From the NCBI GenBank assembly GCA_003162555.1, contig PMNQ01000171.1, positions 1,581 through 17,698 of the forward strand: a stretch of DNA of 16,118 nt. Direction: 5' to 3'. This document shows positions 5,792-13,500 of this stretch, piece by piece. Position 1 is the stretch's first letter. Every line of letters begins with the position of its first letter. The position numbers and the translations under genes were made by a program. The notes beneath the pieces are model-generated. The model ran no database searches, was not told the DNA's origin, and worked only from the letters and a program-made list of their open reading frames with translations. Source of the stretch: Gammaproteobacteria bacterium (GTDB taxonomy: Bacteria > Pseudomonadota > Gammaproteobacteria > Steroidobacterales > Steroidobacteraceae).

Positions 5792-7848
5792 GCGCTCAGC
5801 GCGTGGCCGACTTGCGCGGCGATGAGCGCGGCAAAGGCCGGCTTGCCGGCCTGCTGCGCCTGTAACTGCCGCAGCAGGTCCTCGATGCCAACCGCCTCAC
5901 CGAACAGCCTTCCCTGGGCAATATCGCACCCCCACATGCGCAGCGGCAGCACCTGGTTGGCGCGCTCGACTCCCTCCGCCACCACCTGCAACCCCAGGCC
6001 GTGCCCCATGTCGATGATCGTCCGCACCAGTGTAGCATCGGCCGGGTCGTCGGCGAGGTCGCGCACAAACGACTGATCGATCTTCAGCGTCCCGATCGGG
6101 AACTGCTGCAGCGCGGACAGCGACGAGTAGCCGGTGCCAAAATCGTCGATCGACAGATGCAGGCCCATGCCGGCAAGCTGCGCCAGCAATTCAACGGTGC
6201 GGCGCGGATCGGCCATCAACGTCGATTCGGTGATCTCGAGTTCCAGGCTCTGCGGCGGCACGTTGTGCCGCTCGAACAGCGAGCGGCAGTTGAGCAGGAA
6301 ACCGGCGTGCCGCAGTTGTTTGAGCGAGAGATTGAGGGCAATGCGCCCCGGGTCGCCCACCGATTTGCGCAGCAGGTTCAGATCGAGGCACACTCGCTCG
6401 AGCACCCACTCGCCGATCAGGCTGATGAGATTGTTTTCCTCGGCCATCGGGATGAACTGCGAGGGCGGGATGTCGCCGTGCCCGGGCAGCCGCCAGCGCA
6501 GCAGCGCCTCGGCGCCGATGATGCGGCCGTCGCGCAGGTCGATTTTCGGCTGGTAGTGCACAACGAACTCGTCGCGCTCGACCGCGCGGCGCAGCTTGCT
6601 CTTGAGCATCAGCCGCTCGACCGCCGCCGCGTTCATCTCCTGCGAATAGAACGCAAAGGTGTTGCCGCCGTTCTGCTTGGAGTAATACATCGCGGCATCG
6701 GCGTTGCGGATCAGATCGATGACGTTGTCGGCATCGCGCGGGCAGAAGGCCACGCCGATGCTCACGGTCAGGAACACTTCCTGCTGATTGATGTGGAAGG
6801 CCGCGCCCGCCGCGTCCAGCACGGTGCGAGCAAGCTGCGACACCTGCTCGCCCGCTTGCGCAGCGTCGGCGCTCAGGCCGTCGACGAACAGTGCGAACTC
6901 GTCGCCAGCCAGCCGCCCCAGCACCGCATCGCTGCTCAGTACGCGCGTCAGGCGCTCGGTGAGCACTTCGAGCACGCGGTCGCCAGAAGCGTGGCCGAAG
7001 GTGTCGTTCACTTCCTTGAAGCGGTCCATGTCGATGTACAGCAGCGCCACGCCCTGGCCGACGCGGCGCGCCCGCGCGATCACCTGCTGCAGCAGGTGCT
7101 GGAACTGCATGCGGTTCGGAATCTTGGTGAGCGCGTCGTAGCGCGCCAGGTAGCGGATGCGGCGCTCGGCGCGCTTGCGTTCAGTGATGTCGCGCGCCAC
7201 GTAGATGTCGCCGGCGAACTGCGCCTCGGCGCTCTCGACCGTCGAGGCCACGAACGAGACCGGGATGGTCTGGCCGGCACGCGTGCGCAGCACCGTTTCG
7301 CCGGTATCGCGCGCCGCCGCCAGCGGGTCGCCGCCGGCCTCGCCGGCCGCGGCCAGCAGCGAGCCGATGCGCATGCCGGTGAGTTCTGCGGTCGAATAGC
7401 CGGTCATGCGTTGCGCCGCATCGTTGACGATGCGGATCGCGCCGTCAGGGGCAACCACGAACACGCTGTCGCTCATGCCGTTGAGCACGCTGTTCAGGTA
7501 GTCGCGGCTATAAGTGGTGTCGTTCAGCGCCACGCGCGTGCGCTCGAAGGCGCGCAGCAGCCGGCCCATATGCCCGGTCAGGCCCGCCTCTATCGGTTGC
7601 GAGAACTCGCCGCGCCCCAGGCGCTCGGCCGCGCCGATGAGCTGCTCAACGCCATGCTGCAGCCGCTGGCGTTCGCTCCAGGACCAGAAGGCCGCCGCCA
7701 GGGCGCCCCCCAGTGTCAGCAGGGCGGCAGTCCAGAGCAGCGGGATTGGCACGGCGCGGCGCAGCGCTCCGACGGCCACCCAGCCGCAAAGCGCCAGTCC
7801 CAGGGCAAGGGTCGCCACGAGCCGGCTGATGAGCTGCAGACTGCGCAC
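5788..7848 (-). CDS. Membrane HAMP-PAS-GGDEF-EAL protein, probable c-di-GMP phosphodiesterase
   Basis: A 686-residue inner-membrane protein that likely hydrolyses cyclic di-GMP. It has two transmembrane helices (about 10-29 and 36-57) joined by only about six residues, so there is no periplasmic sensor. A HAMP-like linker (about 58-110) and a PAS domain (about 112-225, ending in the ARDITERKRAE junction) follow. The GGDEF domain (about 230-400) keeps DMDRFKEVND but has Ala314-Gly315-Asp316-Glu317-Phe318, a form often seen in composite proteins where it binds GTP without cyclase activity. The EAL domain (about 415-670) looks complete: Glu447-Ala448-Leu449 in EALLRW, NLS, LELEITES, the metal-binding Asp568-Asp569 in DDFGTG, KIDQSF and AEGVE. 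The GTG start is backed by a strong ribosome-binding site. It is the first gene of a pair with the degenerate GGDEF protein. The signal sensed by PAS is unknown. Confidence 0.92.
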   Translation of the reverse strand: MRSLQLISRLVATLALGLALCGWVAVGALRRAVPIPLLWTAALLTLGGALAAAFWSWSERQRLQHGVEQLIGAAERLGRGEFSQPIEAGLTGHMGRLLRAFERTRVALNDTTYSRDYLNSVLNGMSDSVFVVAPDGAIRIVNDAAQRMTGYSTAELTGMRIGSLLAAAGEAGGDPLAAARDTGETVLRTRAGQTIPVSFVASTVESAEAQFAGDIYVARDITERKRAERRIRYLARYDALTKIPNRMQFQHLLQQVIARARRVGQGVALLYIDMDRFKEVNDTFGHASGDRVLEVLTERLTRVLSSDAVLGRLAGDEFALFVDGLSADAAQAGEQVSQLARTVLDAAGAAFHINQQEVFLTVSIGVAFCPRDADNVIDLIRNADAAMYYSKQNGGNTFAFYSQEMNAAAVERLMLKSKLRRAVERDEFVVHYQPKIDLRDGRIIGAEALLRWRLPGHGDIPPSQFIPMAEENNLISLIGEWVLERVCLDLNLLRKSVGDPGRIALNLSLKQLRHAGFLLNCRSLFERHNVPPQSLELEITESTLMADPRRTVELLAQLAGMGLHLSIDDFGTGYSSLSALQQFPIGTLKIDQSFVRDLADDPADATLVRTIIDMGHGLGLQVVAEGVERANQVLPLRMWGCDIAQGRLFGEAVGIEDLLRQLQAQQAGKPAFAALIAAQVGHALSA

Positions 7849-7852
7849 TCGT

Positions 7853-7859
7853 CTCCCCT
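7853..7859 (-). promoter_or_regulatory. Shine-Dalgarno site selecting the GTG start of the EAL gene
   Basis: Read on the minus strand, AGGGGAG is followed after 4 nt by the GTG at 7848-7846. This supports the rarer GTG as the true start of the GGDEF-EAL gene. Confidence 0.7.
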
Positions 7860-7870
7860 GTAAGGCAGCT

Positions 7871-7876
7871 TAGAAT
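7871..7876 (+). promoter_or_regulatory. Candidate -10 element giving a leaderless or near-leaderless M15 transcript
   Basis: TAGAAT matches the sigma-70 -10 consensus at five of six positions and lies 8 nt before the ATG at 7885, so transcription would begin almost at the start codon. No good -35 hexamer is seen at 16-18 bp upstream, and no Shine-Dalgarno site precedes the ATG. Confidence 0.3.
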
Positions 7877-7884
7877 CATGCCCG

Positions 7885-8637
7885 ATGGGAGTCCAAACCG
7901 CCAATTCCAGGCCTCCGGGCGCAGTGCTGACGCCGCTCGAGCTGACCGGCCGCGCCCGCACGCACGTCGTACTCATGTCCGAGTTCGGCTGCGAGCTCGA
8001 ACCGCAGGCCGCTGGTGCGCTGCGGGCGATGCGCGCTGCGGCGGTGAGCGCCGGGCTGGATCTGCAGCCCGTTTCGGGGTTTCGCGACTTCGAGCGCCAG
8101 TTGGCGATCTGGAACGGCAAGTTCCGCGGCACGCGCGTGCTGCTCGATGCCGACAGCCGCCCGCTGCACGCTGCTGACCTTGACGAGGTGCAGCGCGTGG
8201 CGGCGATACTGGTGTGGTCAGCGCTGCCGGGAGCGAGCCGCCACCACTGGGGGAGCGACTTTGACCTGATCGACCGGCAAGCGCTCGAACCCGGCGCCGC
8301 GGTGGAACTGCTGGGCGCGGACTACGCTCCGGGCGGACGCTACGCGCGCCTGTCGGAGTGGCTCGCGGCGCACGCCCATGACTATGGTTTCTTCCTGCCC
8401 TATGACCGCGATCGGGGCGGCGTGCAGCCTGAACCCTGGCATCTCAGTTATGCGCCCGTTGCAGCACCCGCGCTGGCATCACTCAACGTGGAATTGCTGC
8501 GCGAAGCGTTGGACGGCGCCGAGCTCGAAGGGCGCGCTGCCGTGGCGGCGCGGCTTACGGAGTACTACGGACGTTACGTGGCGGCGGTCGCGCCGGCGCC
8601 GGCCGCCGCGCTCAGTCGCGCAACCAGGCCCGCTTGA
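7885..8637 (+). CDS. M15-family zinc peptidase (VanY/D-Ala-D-Ala carboxypeptidase type)
   Basis: A 250-residue zinc peptidase predicted to cleave D-Ala-D-Ala or related peptidoglycan peptides. The zinc site is intact: His120 and Asp127 in the SRHHWGSDFDL motif (the SxHxxGxAxD-type signature) and His186 in EPWHLSY, with Glu183 as the catalytic base. SGFRDFERQLAIWN is another family hallmark. The N-terminus has no signal peptide, lipobox or transmembrane segment, which is odd for a periplasmic cell-wall enzyme; the conserved-looking TPLELTGRARTHVV segment close to the start argues that the start is about right. It may act in the cytoplasm on recycled muropeptides or leave by another route. No ribosome-binding site precedes ATG 7885. 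It diverges from the EAL gene with only 36 bp between, and its 3' end overlaps the convergent HD gene by 26 bp. Confidence 0.85.
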   Translation: MGVQTANSRPPGAVLTPLELTGRARTHVVLMSEFGCELEPQAAGALRAMRAAAVSAGLDLQPVSGFRDFERQLAIWNGKFRGTRVLLDADSRPLHAADLDEVQRVAAILVWSALPGASRHHWGSDFDLIDRQALEPGAAVELLGADYAPGGRYARLSEWLAAHAHDYGFFLPYDRDRGGVQPEPWHLSYAPVAAPALASLNVELLREALDGAELEGRAAVAARLTEYYGRYVAAVAPAPAAALSRATRPA

Positions 8638-9664
8638 AATAGCCGAGCATCTGCCCGCGCACTTCGGCGAGCGTATCCGGGCTGGCGGCGTACAAGGGCG
8701 GATTGCGGCGCAACATGCGCCAGCTCTCGCTGCGCAGCACCTGCTCGAGGAATTTCAGGTTGCGCTCGATCGATTCCATGTACGGGTTACGGCCGTCGAA
8801 CAGGATGTCCAGATACCGGTAAGCGCGGTTGAATTCGCCATCCAGCCGCTGGCGGCGCGTCTCGTTGGCGAACTGCGGCGTCTGCCGCAACAGGTCGAGG
8901 CCGGAGGCATAGCGCACCTGTTCGGCGCTGGCATTCGTGTACGGCAGCGCCATGCCGGCCAGCACGAATTCCGGATACAGCCGGTCACGGCATTTTTCCA
9001 GATAACAGCGATCCGCCATCTGCGTGATCATGTCGGAGGTGCCCAGCAGGTGGCCGAGCCGCACATCGCGCGCGTCCTCCAGCACCAACTCGGCAAAGGG
9101 TTTCTCATAGCCGGTGAAATGCAGGATCTGGCTGGCCGGCCCGGCCCAGTTGCCGAGGCCGATCTGCGGCAGATAGCCGCGCAGGAATTCGATGCCGCGC
9201 GACACGTGCGTGCGCGTGAACTCCGCGCCGTTCCGCTGCGCAATGTCGGTGGTGCGCCGCAGGTAACCGACGTCATGGAACAGCGCCATGATCACGCCGG
9301 CGATGGCGCGCTCGGCGCCGAGCTTCCACAACGGTTCGACCTGCCGCTCGTACCCGGCGCAGATGCGCGCCATGGTGAGCGTCACATCGAGCGTGTGCTG
9401 CCGGTCATGGTAAAGCGTGTCGACGCCAGCGTAGCCGGGCGCGCGGCCGGAGAACATGTCGTCGAACTGCGTGAACGCGTGCCGCAACGGCTCGCTCGAA
9501 ACACCGGGCCAGGCGGACGCAAACAGCTGTTCGACGGCCTGCAGCACCGCCAGTGGCGAACTGACGCGCACCGTGTTGGTGATGTCGAAATCGCTGCGGC
9601 GGATGTTGATCGAACCGGTGCTCGCGCCCGGCGCGGAATCCTGCTCATTTGGCGCTTGTGCCAT
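8612..9664 (-). CDS. HD-domain metal-dependent phosphohydrolase
   Basis: A 350-residue soluble protein with an HD fold. Probable metal ligands occur in order: His86/His90 (YHDRQHTLDVT, like the HNxxHAxxV motif of cyclic-nucleotide phosphodiesterases), His130-Asp131 (ALFHDVGY), His153 (THVSRGIEFL), His182 and Asp211 (GTSDM). There is no GYP motif, so it is not an HD-GYP c-di-GMP phosphodiesterase. The substrate, a cyclic or other phosphoester, is unknown. The first 30 residues are polar and probably disordered. The ATG at 9664 has no Shine-Dalgarno site; the sequence before it is pyrimidine-rich (CTCCTT), so a slightly later start or unusual initiation is possible. It lies 72 bp downstream of the ExoIII gene on the same strand, with a possible promoter overlapping the end of that gene. 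The C-terminal end overlaps the M15 gene. Confidence 0.8.
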   Translation of the reverse strand: MAQAPNEQDSAPGASTGSINIRRSDFDITNTVRVSSPLAVLQAVEQLFASAWPGVSSEPLRHAFTQFDDMFSGRAPGYAGVDTLYHDRQHTLDVTLTMARICAGYERQVEPLWKLGAERAIAGVIMALFHDVGYLRRTTDIAQRNGAEFTRTHVSRGIEFLRGYLPQIGLGNWAGPASQILHFTGYEKPFAELVLEDARDVRLGHLLGTSDMITQMADRCYLEKCRDRLYPEFVLAGMALPYTNASAEQVRYASGLDLLRQTPQFANETRRQRLDGEFNRAYRYLDILFDGRNPYMESIERNLKFLEQVLRSESWRMLRRNPPLYAASPDTLAEVRGQMLGYFKRAWLRD

Positions 9665-9718
9665 GTGAAGGAGCAGTTTAGGCCAGCGCGCCGCGGGGTT
9701 CCAGCGACCTGCCGCACA

Positions 9719-9747
9719 GTACCTAAAGGGCCGTGTCTATATGTCAA
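9719..9747 (-). promoter_or_regulatory. Possible promoter upstream of the HD gene
   Basis: A perfect -35 hexamer TTGACA lies on the minus strand at 9747-9742, overlapping the last codons of the ExoIII gene. The -10 partner is poor: TAGGTA at 16 bp or AGGTAC at 17 bp spacing. It would give a leader of about 50 nt before the ATG at 9664. The rest of the 72-bp gap shows nothing. Confidence 0.28.
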
Positions 9748-10504
9748 ACGTGGCGATGACCGGTGTGTGATCCGAGGCACGTTCGCTGCGGCGCGGCTCG
9801 ACATCGATGGTACAGGCGCTGCAGCGGTCCGCCAGCGCCGTTGATGCCAGCAGCAGGTCAATGCGCAGGCCGTGATTGCGGCGGAACCCACCGGCGCGAT
9901 AGTCCCACCAGCTGAAGGAGCGCGGCGGCTGCTCGAATTTCCGGAACACATCGACCAGGCCGAGGGCCAGCGTGTCGCGCAGCGCTTCGCGTTCCTCAGG
10001 GCTCACATGCACGGAACCGACCCAGGCCGCCGGATCGTGCACGTCGCGATCTTCCGGTGCGATGTTGAAATCGCCGAGCACCAGCAGCTGCGGGTGCGCG
10101 GCCAGCTCAGCTCGCAACCAGTCACGCACGGCTCGCAGCCAACCGAGCTTGTAGAGGAATTTGTCCGAGCCAACGCTCTGCCCGTTCGGCACGTACAGGT
10201 CGATGACGCGCACGCCGCCGAAGCTAGCCGCCAGCACGCGCCGCTGTGGGTCATCGTATCCAGGCAGGTCGCGCACGATGGCGCCGGCTTCGGCCCGCGA
10301 CAGCAGTGCAACGCCGTTGTAGGTTTTCTGTCCGCTGAAAACGCTGTGATAACCGGCTGCGCGCAGTTCCTCGGCAGGAAACGCGTCATCCGTGAGTTTG
10401 GTTTCCTGCAGTGCGACCACGTCGACATCGGCGCCCGCTAGCCATTCGAGCAGCTGCGGCAGCCGCACACGCAGCGAGTTGACGTTCCAGGTCGCGATGC
10501 GCAC
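9737..10504 (-). CDS. xthA: Exodeoxyribonuclease III / AP endonuclease
   Basis: A 255-residue DNA-repair nuclease of the exonuclease III family. It cuts at abasic sites and removes 3' blocking groups in base-excision repair, in the cytoplasm. Catalytic residues are in place: Asn7 (WNVNS), Glu34 (LQETK), Asp145 and Asn147 (GDFNIAP), and the C-terminal Asp245-His246 pair (ASDHTPV). YVPNG and RIDLLLAS are further hallmarks. The length is close to the family norm of about 255-270. The start is GTG at 10504; the frame upstream has a stop before any other start, and a purine-rich ribosome-binding site is not clear. It lies 38 bp after the giant envelope gene on the same strand, so it may be co-transcribed with it or use an unseen promoter. 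The paralogue exoA cannot be excluded without a tree. Confidence 0.94.
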   Translation of the reverse strand: MRIATWNVNSLRVRLPQLLEWLAGADVDVVALQETKLTDDAFPAEELRAAGYHSVFSGQKTYNGVALLSRAEAGAIVRDLPGYDDPQRRVLAASFGGVRVIDLYVPNGQSVGSDKFLYKLGWLRAVRDWLRAELAAHPQLLVLGDFNIAPEDRDVHDPAAWVGSVHVSPEEREALRDTLALGLVDVFRKFEQPPRSFSWWDYRAGGFRRNHGLRIDLLLASTALADRCSACTIDVEPRRSERASDHTPVIATFDI

Positions 10505-10542
10505 AAAAGCCCATTCACATCAAAAGATGCGGCCGCAGTATA

Positions 10543-13500
10543 TCACTTGGCTTGAACGGGCCCTCCGCCTGCCGCCGCATGCAACGCTGCCAGATTAAGA
10601 TCCTTGAATGTATCCTGGTCGAACTTAACGCGGATGCGCAGGTACGGCCCCTGCGCCAGATAGTGGCTGTCGTCGAAGTCGGAGTCGGTGACGCCCACGA
10701 AGTTGTAGCCGAGCGAGAGCCACGCATTCTTCATGAACGTGACGCCCACGTCCGCGCCCAGCGACTTGTCGCCCACGCCAGAGCGGAACGACTGCATCTG
10801 CGACCCGTGCACACCGACATCGAAGTGCGGGCTCAGGTCGTGGCGCAGGTCGAGCCCCAGCAGTCCCGACGAGCCGGCGTAGCGATCGCCATCGAAACTC
10901 GTCACCACATAGCGCAGGCCGATCTGCACACCCAGCTGTGTGCTGGTGCCCGCGAGCCAGTTCAGGTGTGCGTTGTCGACGATGCGCGAGCTCTGCAGCG
11001 GGAGCGATGTGCCGCTGACGCGCTGGCTCTTGAAATCGAGCCGGTCCAGCACGATCCAGCGGCTCTGCACCGGGCGCCAGGCGTACGACAGCTGCAACGC
11101 ACCGCTGATGTTGCCGCCCGCCGTCGGTGACTGATTGTCCAGATACTGGAACAGCGCCGCAAACGCGCGGCCTTGGATGGCCTCGCGATAGAAGCCGCTG
11201 GTGAGCGACCAGCGATTGGCGGTGTCACTGTTGCGGTACTCGGCGCGGCCCGTGAGGCTCCACAGCTTGGTGCGATACAGGCTCGCCACCGACAACGCCG
11301 TGTAGTCGCCCGTCTGCCACAGCGTGCTGGCGCCGCCGGCGGGCGTGCCCGAGGCGAACGGCGTGTTGGGATTGAACGTGTAGCTGCCGGCGCCCGCGAG
11401 CGTGCGGCTCTCGTCGACGCCGAAATCCATGCCGAGCCGGTCGTTGATCTGCCAGCCCTGCGTGAGGCCCAGATTCTGGAAGGTGCGCGTGCCGTTCTCG
11501 GTGAACTGCTGGTTCATGCTGGAGCTGACCTGCGCGCGCTCCCACGGCTTGGTGCGCACGCCGAGCTGGGCCATGTTGGCGTTGAAACCCGCGCCGTCGG
11601 CGTGCTCGAACGACGTGAACAGTGTCGTGTCGACGCTCCACTGGTAGTCCGCGCCCAGCGACGTGCGCTGCGGGAAATCGGCAACCGCGCTGGTTCCGTC
11701 CAGCGCGAGATCCTGGCCGGCGTGCAGCGTCAGGCGTTGATCGAGCAGCTTCACACTGCCGCTCGCGAACACCTGGTCCGTCGACACATCGCCTACGGCC
11801 ACGTTCGTGTCCGACACATGCCTGAGGCCGACCGACTCGGTCACGAGCTGCGTGCGATGGGTCAGCTCGGCGCTGCCGAGCACACGTTCGGCGTCGCTCG
11901 CCTCGATCTGCTGGTCAAGCGCCTCTGCCTTGACGAACCAGCTGTCGTTGATCGCGATGCGCGCATCGGCGCCGGCCTTGCGCGAGCCGTTCTCGGTGCT
12001 CAACTGCTGTCCGACGCCGAAGCCGTTCTCCTGCACGCGATAGTAGGCCGTGGCGTCGATGCGTTTGCTGACGTGCTTGATCTCGGTCAGCCAGGCGCTG
12101 GCGGTGTCGGGCGTGATGCCAGCGTCATTCTGCGAGCGCGCGGCCTCCGCACGCAGCGTGGTGCTGTCGTCGATCTGCAGCTTGGCGTCGACGGCGCCGA
12201 GGCGCGTGTCGCCGGTGGCCGAACCCTGGTTGATGAAGCTCGCGCCGACTTCGGCGTGGCCGAAGCGCGCGTAGCCGCGGCCGCCGGCCGTCACGCTGCT
12301 CTTCATGTTGGTCTCGACTTCGTAGTCAACGATGATGAACTGCGGATTGAAATCCGGATCACGGCTCGGTACCGGCTGCTTGAAGAAAATCGTGCCGTTC
12401 AGGTAATCGATGTCGTAGTCGAGGTAGCGCGAGAGCGTCGTGGCCTTCACCACGACCTCGGTGCGGAAGCGGTCGCGCACTTCGATGCGCAGCTGATCGC
12501 TGTTGGCGAGGATGTTCTGCTGCGTCAGATGGTAGAGGCCCGAGGTGCCGTCGCCCTGCAGTTCGTCCTGCACGTAGCCCTGGTCGGTGTCGGCCGCGAA
12601 CGCGTTGTAGCCGAAGCGCTGGCCCGCGTACTCGGACTTCACGCCCGTCAGTGTGCGGCTGTAGCGCGCGAGCTCGGTGACGGTCAGACCCGTGGTGAAA
12701 TCGCCGAACAGGGCCATGAACTGGCGGCGCTCGAGCTTGAGGAACAGCTTCTTCGAGCTCGGCGATTCGAAGTGCTGGTCGCTGCCGTCGCCGTACAGCG
12801 TGTAGTACTGGTGCGGGTCGATGCTGCCCAGCAGGTTCTTGCGGCTGCCTGCGGTGACGCCCGCCGAGTCATACGCCATGGTCAGCAGATAGTCGCCGCG
12901 GATGCGGCCCTTGGCGAAGAATGCAACGCGGCCATCGCTGTCGTAGCCCGGCTGCTCATCGTCGGCCGCCGCGGCTTCGGCATGTTCCGAGATGCTCTTG
13001 TACGCGGCGGTGCCTTCGGCGAGACCGACCAGGATCCAGTCGCGCGCCTCGGGTTCGAGCCAGGCGCGGATGTCCTGCGACTGGCGCTCGTTGAACACGA
13101 GGTGCAGCACCGCCATGCCGCTCTGGCTGGTGGGCTCGAGCTCGACGCGTGCAATGCCGTCGTCGTCCACCGTGAACAGCGGCTTGGCCGCACCCGGCCC
13201 CTGCAGCGTCTTGTCCCGCAGGCTCTGCACTTCGAACCATGAGCGATACGGCGCATCGACGCTGTAGCCGCCGCTGGTGCCCGGGCGCGCGGGCTTGCCG
13301 TCGGCGTCGAACAACCGAAACGCCACCACCGGCCTGCTGCGGCCATCGGCGGCCAGCTGCGATTCCGCCTGCACCAGCTCCCCGCGCACCGCGCCCCCGG
13401 CGAAATGCACCTTGCGTTCGATGCGCTGGACCTGCGCGCCGTTGGCATCGCGCACGCTCGCCACCAGCGTGTTGTCGCCGTCCTGGATCGCAATGCCGCG

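Noticed and set aside
5045..6076. Plus-strand open frame of 343 codons across the GGDEF/EAL junction
   Set aside because: It crosses two good minus-strand genes and shows no motif; judged a shadow.
6001..7863. Plus-strand open frame of 620 codons opposite the GGDEF-EAL gene
   Set aside because: Low-complexity His/Arg/Val/Ala composition typical of an antisense shadow, while the minus strand encodes intact PAS, GGDEF and EAL motifs.
10520..10537. Palindrome TGCGGCCGCA followed by a short T run on the minus strand, between the giant gene and ExoIII
   Set aside because: A 10-bp perfect palindrome leaves no room for a loop and the T run is interrupted; not a credible terminator.
11173..13242. 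Plus-strand open frame of 689 codons antisense to the giant protein
   Set aside because: It is rich in Arg, Ala, Val and His with no recognisable motif, and lies wholly opposite a gene with clear domains; long antisense frames are expected in GC-rich DNA.
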